Positions 34,791-44,993 of a stretch of 64,000 nucleotides of DNA are shown here, piece by piece. Source of the DNA: Chrysaora quinquecirrha (Eukaryota; Cnidaria; Scyphozoa; Semaeostomeae; Pelagiidae); contig JACTAT010000198.1 of NCBI GenBank assembly GCA_014526335.1, positions 1-64,000 of the forward strand, read 5' to 3'. The position numbers were made by a program, and so were the translations under genes. The notes under the pieces were generated by a model, which saw nothing but the letters and a program-made list of their open reading frames with translations, searched no databases and was not told where the DNA came from. How positions within the stretch are numbered: position 1 is the first letter of the stretch; every line of letters begins with the position of its first letter.

Positions 34791-35518
34791 GCAGGGGTGT
34801 ACTGGCAGGGATGCTAGGTTGTGATTGCAACCCGGGCCTTCTTGTTATAGGGTCTTAAACCAACTGTTTCTGTTGTTTCTTGAGCAAATCTCTTCGATTT
34901 CTTGGGATTTCGAAAAGATTTGGATTGGTTTCGCTCAGTCTGAAAACAGTTGGAAATAACAGAAATTGTTTCTGTTATGCAGATAATTAGAAAGAAGTAA
35001 AAGATAATCAGCATATGCGCACAAAATATGGAAGCAAGAAAATATAGAAATGCGAAAATACGTATAAAGGGAGACGATTTTGCCATCGCAAATAAGAAAA
35101 GAAGTATTTTGTATGAACAGTAGCTCTTGCCTCGAATCGATTTTTACAGAGGAGCTCGCTAGCAGCAACTGACAAGAAAAATCGCTATAGTAAAAACAGA
35201 CCCCTTTTACTGGAAATAGCAACCCTTGACATTCGCTGCCAGTCCGTCTCTGCCTAAGGGCCCTACTTACTCAATTCCTACGGACCGCGAGAGCTGTTTT
35301 GGTATTTCGTATAACGATCTCGGGAACCATGCTTCACTCTGTCGCTTGAGTCTTCATTTATATATAGTTTGAGAATTAAACTAAGCTATTTTTTAAAGGA
35401 TTTTATTAGAGAATTTATTAGAATGTATAGATTTATAGGAATAATTTTAGTTTTATTTTCCCTCGAATCTCATTTTCAGTTGATCTGTGGCATAGCCATC
35501 TAAAGGCCTGGATAAGAA

Positions 35519-35753
35519 GGAGACATGTCGCGCGCGACATTGATGTCCCCTAGGTGTCTCCCATTTTAGCCACCGCGGAAACTTTGTAGTGCGTGACAAA
35601 ATTTGTAGTAAGAGACACGCTGGGAGATAACAGAAGCATATCTTGTCTCCGCGACATGCAAATGACTCGGGGAACATAGTGCTGGCTTGTCACTCGCATG
35701 TTTAGCCACAATGGAAGACACGCAGAGAACAATGTCGCGCGCGACAAGTCTCC
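35519..35753. mobile_element. MITE with self-palindromic TGTCGCGCGCGACA ends
   Basis: Left end GGAGACATGTCGCGCGCGACA-type sequence and right end TGTCGCGCGCGACA followed by AGTCTCC. Each end contains the same 14-bp perfect palindrome. Interior AGACACGC and TGTCTCC words are also inverted. No target duplication identified. Confidence 0.7.
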
Positions 35754-36599
35754 TAGTTTAGTCATAGCTTAAGAAGTCGTTTATCTCATTCATTTAATGT
35801 AACTTTATTTAGACATTTGAAGAGGCACACCCTCCAGCGGCTAACAAGGGACCCCCTAACTTTAGATTTACAATCTATAATGAAATTACATACAACCGTC
35901 AACTTAAGACGATATTTTTAGATTCGTATGTGTTAATTTATCTAGACGCAGAAATTTTATTTATCATCATTCACGTTTTTCATTTACATCTATATGAATC
36001 TTGTTTGATATTGAAAATAACCGTTTTCCTCTTTCCGCCACACACTACGGGAAAGTCAACTTCAAGCCCCGATCAAACGTAGCCAACGTCCCGGGAGGGG
36101 GTACTTCCATTCTCCTATATACTAGAACGTGCTGCCCAAATAGCTTACTTTTTCCGCGGCAATTTCCCTCGTGGGTAGACTAGTCTAATGTAAGAAATCT
36201 AGATGTGGGTTACTTTCGAAGACCTGACTAAGGGCGTATTTTTTGGTCACATTCCGTTTTCAGCAGACGCCTTCTTTTTTCGGTAGATGTCGAAACGTAT
36301 TTTTTTGGTATCGTCTTCTGAAAACGGCAGGTTTGGCAGGCCTCTAAAACCTTCTGCCCCGAAGCTGGAAGGTTTCGCAGAAATCGCAAGGAATCTCGTG
36401 CAGAATGTTGAATAGTAATTTCATAGTTAATTTCAAACCTTTAGAGATGATGTAATCTTGTAAAAAGCTGTTCAAGTTGAAAATAATGCTGCATAAGGTA
36501 ATTTAGAACGAAATGTTCACTCAGTTGGTCTATCGTTCTATCTACTCCCCTCTGTGTCACAGTTCACAGGCGGCACGTCTTATATGTCGAGCAATAAAG

Positions 36600-36990
36600 T
36601 AACCCCCGGGGGGGGGGGGGGAGCAACGTATCACCCAACATCACATACGTTTGGTAATATGTTGGAAATGTTTGCTCATATTTCGTGTTGGGCGATGTCG
36701 GGTGAAGTTTGATTCATCCGACATTTAAGGAATCGTCAACTTTCAGCCCCGATCAAACGTACCCTGCGTATCACCAGACACTGCCCAACATATGTCTGGT
36801 CCTGGTCTGGTGTATTGTTGGCAACCTTTCCCCACCTTTGGTGAACCAACATCATTTTGGCTGAAGTTTGATCAGGACCGAAAATTCATCCGAGATTTAA
36901 GGAATCGTCAACTTTCAGCCCCGATCAAACGTACCCTGCGTATCACCAGACACTGCCCAACATATGTCTGGTCCTGGTCTGGTTAAGTAT
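36600..36990. repeat. Direct repeat of about 90 bp beside a poly-G tract
   Basis: A block starting near TTTAAGGAATCGTCAACTTT and ending in GTCTGGTCCTGGTCTGG occurs at about 36724-36812 and again at about 36896-36984, nearly identical. The tract between carries the GAAGTTTGATC family seen at 3045-3130. A run of 13 or more G starts near 36608. Confidence 0.7.
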
Positions 36991-37117
36991 AAATGCCGAC
37001 ATTTCAGAATTTTTGAATTCTCAACATTTTAAATCAATAAGCAAATGTTCGCCCCACAGAACAAGGTACACAGTTTTTATTCAATTAATGAATACTCGAT
37101 AAATGCAGAATGTCAGC

Positions 37118-38115
37118 CAGGGGTGGCGCTAGGCTTTGCCCGATTAGGGGGCTAGTCTCCCCGACGAGGGGGCTAATAACGTAAAAACATATTTTTATCT
37201 ATGCTTGAATAGCTTCTTTATCTTCACGTCGTGTTGGTCTTTATTGGTTCACGACGGTGCATACCTTTGAATCTATTGACAACCATTTCCAGATTAATTC
37301 GGCTTCCCCTTTCAGGGCCAAGTTGGCCGATAAGTTGGCCGAAGGCGGATCCAGCGAACACCGAAGGTGTGTAACCCTAGCGGGGGATATGGGGAACTCC
37401 CCAAGAAAAATTTGATACTGGATGCCTTTAGATGGGATTTCCGAGCATTTGGGGGATAATTTCCTGATAAAATCACTCACTGTTGCGCACGAAATACTAG
37501 ACAGTAAACGTAGTGCAACTGCCAGAGTTTCGCATTGAAGTCAATTTTGGCGTTTCCATAAATTTATAATTGTCGATTTTTTGGTTGGTTGTCGAAAAAT
37601 GGGGGGGGGCGCGGCCCCCTCGAGCTCCCTCTTAATCTGGCTCTTCCTTTCGCTGTGGATCTAAACTCATAAAGCGTTTTTCATTACTGTTTGCAAGTGA
37701 TTCTTTATTGGCCGCATCGAAATGAAATGTCTCTCGCATTCAGCTGACGAGACTAGTAGCGTGCTTTACAATATAGCTTTACAATATAGCGCAATATGGC
37801 TTTAGAGGTAAGGATGACAGGGCTCCCTTTTCCTTCTTTTTCTATTAATATTTTCTCGTCAAGAAGGTTCAGAGATCGATGTTGGTCTGAACAATGTAAG
37901 CTTTTCCTTGCATTATAGTTACTATATTCTTAGTGCCGAATCTCCTCTCAGGTTCCATCTTTATTTAATTAACAACCGGAAAAGGAGGCAAAGTAACACA
38001 AATAAATCATCAAGCGGCACTTCCCCGACATTGGGAGAATTTTCCCCGATGGGGACTAGAGTTCCCCGACGAGGGGGCTGTAGCCCCCCCTAGCCCCCAC
38101 CTGGCGCCATCCCTG
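37118..38115. mobile_element. hAT-like element, 998 bp, 8-bp duplication
   Basis: Ends CAGGGGTGGCGCTAGG and CCTGGCGCCATCCCTG, flanked by ATGTCAGC and ATGTCAGT (7 of 8 match). The CAGGG...CCCTG ends and 8-bp duplication mark hAT. Subterminal CCCCGACGAGGGGGCT words are repeated. No transposase; non-autonomous. Confidence 0.86.
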
Positions 38116-38487
38116 ATGTCAGTATGAAGGCTCCTATAAACTCTACACACAGGCCACAGGGGGAAGATACCAATAGAAAGTTGCCGAGTGCCGACAGCAT
38201 TCTCTATTCTCTTGCTCTTAAGTTAAGACCACTAGTCTCATGCGAATGTTGGCTTCAATGTTTCCCCCATCGCAGCCTTACCCAAAAATTAGCAAACAAT
38301 AGCAAACATGCAAAAAGAAGTTGCGAGAAATTTTGTGCGTTTTTTGCGACGTTTGGCCAAAACGTACTCGTCTCGTGCCAAGACCTGTCGGTTTGTTTCA
38401 AAGTGACAAGTCTTAGTAAAGCGATGTTTGTTAAAGGTCGAGCAAACTAAATTGCAACGAAAAAGCCACAGTGGACGCCGATGGCGC

Positions 38488-39336
38488 CAGGGGTGTAGAG
38501 CTTGGGGGGCTTGGGGGGGCTCAGCCCCTTAGTTATTTTTTTCAAGCTTTTGGAGGGCTACAGCCCCCTAGTTATTTTGTTTATCTGAGCAAAAGCACCT
38601 AGTTTTTTGCCCAGTCTCTTAGTGTTATTGTCTTTCTTTCTCCAAAAACATGAATCCCTTGTGATATCAGAATATTAATGATCCTTAGATATTTTATTTT
38701 CCTTGCAACCTTATTACATATTGCTTCAAGGTTCAACTCATTTCGGATACTATAGATTTTGATAAAGTAGCTAACAAAAACATACAATGGCAGCTTAACC
38801 ATTAAAAATTAACAATTATATATTTCTGATTTTTCAAGGCAAACTTACATTAAAAACAAAACGGGTCACTCATTGGCTTGCTACTTGATGCCTCACGGCA
38901 CACACTTGTCAGCAGTTCCCGCAACCGTTCTATAAACTGTGACTTCATCTATAGAGTAGTTGAGGTTATAAAGTGATTTTGTGATTACAATTGCCAGGCA
39001 TTTTGAAGATTGAGTGGTTTTGCAAAGAAAAATAGAAAATTTGCTGAATAATCATTTCATGGCTGAAAATCCTTGACGGACCGGATAATCGAAGTCCGGA
39101 TAAACAAGAAGGTGGCTAATCGGATAAATGCTGTAACTTGTAAAAAACGGCCAATCTAAGCCAATCTGGAGATGGTATTTTAAAAAATTTTCTGGGGGAG
39201 CATGCCCCCAGACCCCCCTTGTTGGGTGCACCTTCGGTGCACTCTGCGCCTTCCACGCACATCTTCATCATCGGATTCGTGTTAATTATTTACTGAAGTA
39301 GAGCCCCCTAGTTATTTTTCCAGCTCTACACCACTG
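38488..39336. mobile_element. hAT-like element, 849 bp, perfect 8-bp duplication
   Basis: Ends CAGGGGTGTAGAGC and GCTCTACACCACTG, flanked by GATGGCGC on both sides (38480-38487, 39337-39344). Subterminal repeats CCCCTTAGTTATTTTT, CCCCCTAGTTATTTTG and CCCCCTAGTTATTTTT. Non-autonomous. Confidence 0.9.
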
Positions 39337-39344
39337 GATGGCGC

Positions 39345-40750
39345 TCTACCACCTGCCACGTCTAGCCGATTATGTTGGAATCAAGCGTTAGGTGCTTCTC
39401 GTGTTCTAAGGTTCGACGAATTATGAAGTTAAAGCTTAAACTTTATCCTTATAAGGTATCATGGATCGTCGTTGCATGTAATCGAGGTTACTAGACATGT
39501 TACTAGATGCTTAAGACTCGCTATAGACTTATCACCTGAGTGGTTAGATTCCGCTCCTCCGGCTCCCCGGCACCCACTACGATCTCAGTTTGATACCCCT
39601 TTCCACAGTGAGAAGCAAATTCCAAATTGAACCCCAGCCTGCGACGTTTAACCCGGGCCTAGGCTAAAAATTGCATGGAAAAACTCGTTAGCCGGTTATA
39701 TTCGCACTTTAAAATTTTTTGAGAAATATAAATGATTTGCGATTTTAATTTGATATTAAGTCGTGGGTGTTTTGAAAACATACCGTACGTACAGCGTTAC
39801 ATTTTGTTAATATTAAAAAATCTCTATTAATGCAAAAATTAACATTTTATTGCATTTTATCGCCCTTCGAGAAAATGGCTTATAAACTGTTTTTATACGC
39901 CTAAACTGTTTTTGACGTTTTTGCAGGGTGAAAATTCACTCTGACAAGTATCGAACGGCAAAAGTTTGTCTTTCTCAAAAATGTAAAAATTACGTATAAT
40001 TTGGCGGAAGAAATTCTCAGAAACTCTATAGGCTATAGAAACTTCACAATATAATTTTAGCAAATTTGTACAGTTTGTGTAGTGAAATAACCTCAATAAT
40101 AAAATACTGCATGAGTTAACTCTAAGCATAAAGTAAAAGTCTTAAATTGTACCTTATTTTACAATATTGTATACTTTTTTCCTCCTCAATTTTATGTTGA
40201 GGTTTGGCCAAGATCATAGAAAAACTACATTTGAAGCAAAATATCTTCTAAGAATAAGATCGGTTCACTTCAGGAGCCCCTGAAGCTCGGGAGAAGCGGA
40301 GGGCAGGGGTAGCTGCCTCCCTTGCCCTCAGAAAAATCGCCAAATTCTTTTTTCTTTTCCTGCGTTGCTTCCGGCTGAAATTTTAACTTAGCCTGTGTTT
40401 AAAGTGCATCATGCATTTCAATGTTCGCAAAATGTCATCTGCAAACAAGATCGGTTCAGCTGGACTTTGACAGACAAAATTTTTAAGTATAGGCCTACTA
40501 TACATTTCGTGGAAAAATGCCTTCATTCAAATATCCCGAGGGGTACATGACCCATAGATAGACGGGGATGTGCCGCCGAGATTTTACAGACCCATACCCA
40601 CTGAAAAAACCTACCCATATGGGTGGCACATACCCACACCCTAATTTATATAACCCCCCGTCAAATATCTTTCTAAGCAAATGCCCTCCAATATCTTAGC
40701 GAAACGAACCATGAACCTAAATGTCACTGAAATAGCTATTTAATAGATAA
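39345..40750. other. Intergenic, nothing recognised
   Basis: AT-rich. A weak tRNA-like fragment near 39536-39610 is too degenerate to call. GC-rich words near 40270-40320 resemble the hAT MITE at 22254. No gene. Confidence 0.35.
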
Positions 40751-41902
40751 TTATTCTTTAACGTCATCGAGAATGTGTCTGTCTATATTCCAGGTGAAGT
40801 GAACTCGCAATTTCGGTGTACTTGCTTGAGATGTGTTATCATTATTATTGTTATTATTCAATCCGTCACTATTTCTTCTTTCACTTCCTCGTCGATCTCT
40901 CGCTGCTCCAGTCAAGTATCTGCTTATAAGCATCGTGCTTACAATTCGAGTGAGTCTGGACTCCCGACTTGACTGCTCACTAAACACATCCTTCACGAGC
41001 CGCTCGACGGAATGCCGCACTTCGCTAGAACTCATAGATAAAACTATCGGTGTTATCGCCGACTCGGCTAAGAAGAATATCCAACCCCAAGCCAATACAA
41101 GTGTTAAACGATTCCTGCTTTCTTTTGGGTACGATTCAGAAGCTTGTGATAAAATCTCTTCAATAGCGTAATTATTCACACAGAAAATTATAAATCCGAT
41201 TAAAACCAGCGCTGTGAACCATGCATGTTTTTTATTCGGGCGGATTCGTCTTCGCGCGACATTCATCTGAAATCTTCGGACACTATCGTCTACTCGTCGC
41301 CTGATTTTTCGTACCAGAATCAGAACCCTGATATACACATACAGAATCCATACTGTCCCGAGTAATGAGATTACAAGATTGCCACGTCCGACTGCGCATC
41401 TGGTAAGACTGGGAAAAAATACCATCAGCGCAGTGTTCGTCACAGCCAATAGCCAAGATATCACCATTATAATGATCTTCTTCATGTTCCCGAACCGCTC
41501 GTACCGAAACGGATAAAAAATTGCCACATACCGCTCCGCCGTTACAAAGCAGAGCGTGCAAAATGTCGAAAATACCAACATGTTTCCTACGAACTGGAAT
41601 GCCGCGGCAACCAAACAACGGCTTGGCGTTTCCTTCAACAAGAAATTAACGGCGTAGAGAGGCAAGGCAACGGTTCCAGCCAGAAAGGAATTCAGGAGTA
41701 AATTTGTTGAGGCAATTAGCGAATTTCGATGAAGTTTTCTGTATCTGAACACCGCTAGCAAAGTAACTGTGTTTAATATAACAGTTATCGGTGATAGCAT
41801 TGCACTTACTATTCCAATATATAAATTGTTGCTTTTGTAATTGGTTTCATACAGTAAAACCCAGTGAAAACATGCACTACAGTTGACGCTTGTGCTCGCC
41901 AT
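40751..41902 (-). CDS. Class A (rhodopsin-like) GPCR, intronless
   Basis: A single exon of 383 aa with seven hydrophobic segments: about residues 28-52, 62-88, 100-122, 140-162, 175-197, 225-247 and 270-292. Recognisable marks: TM1 asparagine in LNTVTLL, the Cys in TPSRCLVAA before TM3 and a second in loop 2, and ERY (TAERYVAIFYPFRY) for the DRY motif. TM6 lacks the usual CWxP (FIIFCVNNYA) and TM7 has ITPIVLS in place of NPxxY, so it is a divergent receptor. The C-tail is Ser/Arg-rich with an Asn run. Ligand unknown. Intronless rhodopsin-like receptors are expanded in cnidarians. Confidence 0.9.
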   Translation of the reverse strand: MASTSVNCSACFHWVLLYETNYKSNNLYIGIVSAMLSPITVILNTVTLLAVFRYRKLHRNSLIASTNLLLNSFLAGTVALPLYAVNFLLKETPSRCLVAAAFQFVGNMLVFSTFCTLCFVTAERYVAIFYPFRYERFGNMKKIIIMVISWLLAVTNTALMVFFPSLTRCAVGRGNLVISLLGTVWILYVYIRVLILVRKIRRRVDDSVRRFQMNVARRRIRPNKKHAWFTALVLIGFIIFCVNNYAIEEILSQASESYPKESRNRLTLVLAWGWIFFLAESAITPIVLSMSSSEVRHSVERLVKDVFSEQSSRESRLTRIVSTMLISRYLTGAARDRRGSERRNSDGLNNNNNNDNTSQASTPKLRVHFTWNIDRHILDDVKE

Positions 41903-42791
41903 TCCTTCTCTTGCAACATCAAAACCTTACTGTATATTTTACGAATATAACTGTTCAGGTATTCAGACATTAAATCATAATAACTCGATAAAAAATCCCG
42001 CAAGGGACGATTCTAATGAAGCAATCACCTTACTAAGGAAATCGGCAAATACAGAACAACAAAGGACTATAACACCTTTGCAACGGTAAATTGAATGTTG
42101 ATTTACTGTGAAAAGAAAAGTGTTATGTAATACACGGTTACGCACGCAAGTGCATGCAACTTGCGTTAGCACGGACAACCTTGTTTTCGAAATCTGTTAT
42201 TGTAATCTCTTCGCTAGAAATTTGTAACACCAGATTCAGGATGCACACTACAGCGGATCCATCATAGGGCCGTCGCTAGGACTCAACGACTAAGGGGGGT
42301 GTGGCTCGGTATTTTACCGACAAAATGGGCGTGGGTCTTTAAGAGAAGGGTGTGGCTTGGCGCGTTCCAATCAGGGAGCGCGGCGCGGCGCGCTTATCCA
42401 CTCAACTGAGGGGCTGCCCTACGTACGGACTAAACTCGCTTCATAAGTACCACTACTTCGCTCGATGTTTTGTAGTTGTTGTTTTGGCAATCGCTCAGTA
42501 GTGACAATTCAAAAGTAGAGGAGCGTAAACTAGAGACTCGTGTAGTGAGTCTACCTATCAGCTTTGTTCAGTCACCCAGCCAAGCAGAAAAGGTTCTGTC
42601 GGTTGGGATTTTAATGGTCAGGCTATTGGCCAAGCACCCAAGATATCTAGCCTTACTATTATCCGTTCTTTGGTTGTCAATAAAAGTTGCACGTGCAAGT
42701 CGAAGCTCCACGTTTTTTTGACAAAACAAGTTCTTCTCATTTCCACCATACCTTACATCGTAAACAAAATAAGAAAGGGTTCTAATCTATT
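41903..42791. other. Intergenic, nothing firm
   Basis: A GC-rich patch at 42265-42420 (CCGTCGCTAGGACTC, GGCGCGGCGCGC) looks like part of an old repeat. No gene or clear TIR found. Confidence 0.3.
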
Positions 42792-43982
42792 TTAAATTCT
42801 ATTCGCATCCTCATGGGTTAAAACACTAATAGAAGAATAAAGAAAAGGAATTACTGCAAGCCCGACTGCAAGGCAAGCGAAATGATAGTTTTCGTTATGA
42901 AAGGAGATGCATTCTGTTATGTTCAAGGGACTTTCAAGAATTAATTTACGCCAATAACTCATTAAAAGTAATTCAGAAGACTCACGCAGTCGGATAAAGA
43001 AATGAAATTTGCGAGATTTTATTCCTTTCCACTTCTGTTTTCCACCTTTCTTCTTTATTATTTTCAATTTGAAGTCTTCTTGGTTATCACGCCTGGATGA
43101 AATGAAAAAAGAAAACTTACTTTCCTGTAGTGCAATGGCATTGTGAGCGTGATACTGGATTATACTGTGTGCGTGTCAATGGGACCTGGGGCGTGGTGGC
43201 TCTGCGGCTCATGTTTATAACAGAGAATAGAAGCCCCATTTCCTCGCCCATTTCAATGAACATTGTGGTTTCCAATGAAAATTTTGTGACAGGACGATTG
43301 TCTCTTTTGTTGCAAGGGGCCTAGCCTATAGAGCCTGTAGACAAATTTCCTTTTCCCAACCAGGCCACTATGCCACTGTTTGTTGCTTATTTTACTGACA
43401 ACACCCTCTTTCCTTCAGATTAAGATCGCTTCAGAGTGTTCCGCAGAAATAAGAATATTTCGAGCAAACATGAGATATCTTCATCATCTAAAGATAATGC
43501 CAAATTCGTTTGCTACTTGCCTTTGAGGCCTCATCGATACCCAGGCCCTGAGCCTGCTTGCCCCCCTTTGCCCCACCCCTTCTTTAAATGCCCTGTTGCT
43601 TGGCCTATCTGCTGCATACTGGCAAAAGATTAGGATGTAAATTTAATGGTGGCTTTGTACTTACCCTTTTCATTTTCATGCTGACTTCGACAACTACTGT
43701 ATTATTATCTCGTCTGAATAAGATAAAGACATCATCTACTTCGTTCGGTAAATAAAAGTTTTCTTCGTAGCTTTTCGGTCTGTCGGCCGTCATTGCTCTC
43801 CGTGTGCTTTCTTTTGGCCAGAAAAATCTATGTATCTTCAGTGCTACCGCGCTTGCGTTCATGCTGACGTAATGCTGACGCAATTCACAGGATGTGGCTG
43901 CGATTTGATCAGTGTGAGCTGTTGCATATCGTACATCCTCCCCGCATACATCTAGCAACCCTCTGTTAATTTGGCTAGCCAT
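42792..43982 (-). CDS. Unrecognised three-exon protein, C-terminal hydrophobic segment
   Basis: Exons 43665-43982, 43121-43320 and 42792-43092 join in frame (phase 0, then phase 2), giving about 272 aa from MASQINRGLL to THEDANRI. The donors GTAAGT (twice) and the acceptor TTTCATCCAG are good; the middle exon's acceptor (CTATAGGCTAG) is weak. Exon 1 is mixed, with an acidic patch (LPNEVDDVFILF). Exon 2 contains MFIEMGEEMGLLFSVINM. Exon 3 starts very basic (KIIKKKGGKQKWKG) and ends with a hydrophobic stretch (FACLAVGLAVIPFLYSS) that could be a tail anchor. I do not recognise the family. The three-way phase match is the main support. Confidence 0.6.
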
Positions 43983-44304
43983 ATCATCCTGATGGGCTAT
44001 CTATCCCAGCAATGACAGAGATCTATCACGTTGAAACAATCCGTTGCTAAGTGCAATGTACGTATTTGGCATTTAGTTTAAGCCAGGTTTCCATCGGGGT
44101 TCCATACGATACAAGCGCCAAAGGCAGTGCTGAGAATCGTTGCACGAAATGGTGCGGCCTGCTTTGTTACTACTTGTCGCAGCCAATCAAGAAATCAAGT
44201 CTCGGGCATCACTGTTCATTCCATCCTAGTGACAGTCACGTGCTGTATCATCGAAGGATCACAGACACATCTCTGGTGAAAAGTTTATCCATGACCGAAT
44301 ATCC

Positions 44305-44490
44305 ATGACCGAATTCAACTCTTACAGTGACTCGACGGCCGACAGTAGAAGAGCAACCGTGGCACCCGTGGTACAGCCGCCAAAAGAAAGTGCCTTCATC
44401 ATAGCTGAACGCGTCGAAGCACTGCCTCAGCCTGCGGTAGTAGCCGTGTGCCCGTGTCCAAGCATGCTCTCCGTGCTAATGACTATATGA
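44305..44490 (+). other. Doubtful plus-strand coding stretch
   Basis: An open stretch of 61 codons with a coding-like composition (TVAPVVQPPKES, ALPQPAVVAV), divergent from the gene at 43982. It lies in a locally GC-richer segment that could be a promoter region. No downstream exon found, so I do not call a gene. Confidence 0.2.
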
Positions 44491-44993
44491 AAATCAGACA
44501 TTATATAGAGTTAAAGCTGTATTTCAATGGAAGTGATGTTGCTTTGCGGAAAAGTCAGATGCCTGTCTGAATATCGCAGTAGAAGACCTTGGTCAGACGC
44601 TCTATGTTTGAATTTGATTGAGCATGCAACATAGCTCGGTGTTGCTTTGGGCATCATCAAGTAGCAGCATTTCATTGAACATCCGGCAGGGCACAAAATT
44701 ACTATCAACCTCGTTGTCGTTTCTTGCGCCCTTCAAATCTTAAATCTTGATTTCTAAACAAATTCGATAGAGTTATGCAATTCGAAAGTCATTCTATTTT
44801 TTTGCAAAAAGATGAATTTCAAATTCATTCTCAAAACCTATACAATTAAAAATGGAAGTGCGTTTGCAAAAAATCTACTCCTGAAAACTTAGGCCTATAC
44901 AAATTGCTTTATAAGTGAGATTTGAAAACAAATTCTACGTTAATTTTCTGCCAAATAATAAACTTTACATCGTACATCTAGCTACTCTATAGT

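Noticed and set aside
34814..35222. Hydrophobic minus-strand open frames
   Set aside because: AT-rich composition explains the hydrophobicity; no start context or domain.
38124..38450. Plus-strand open frame of 108 codons between the hAT elements
   Set aside because: No domain or splice support; likely chance.
39536..39610. Possible tRNA-like sequence (GAGTGGTTAGA ... AGTTTGATACC)
   Set aside because: Box B deviates and the arms do not pair; too weak to list with the SINE-like repeats.
43130..43324. Plus-strand open frame resembling an Ig-like strand (DTGLYCV)
   Set aside because: The opposite strand holds an exon with matching phase on both sides; this frame is its shadow.
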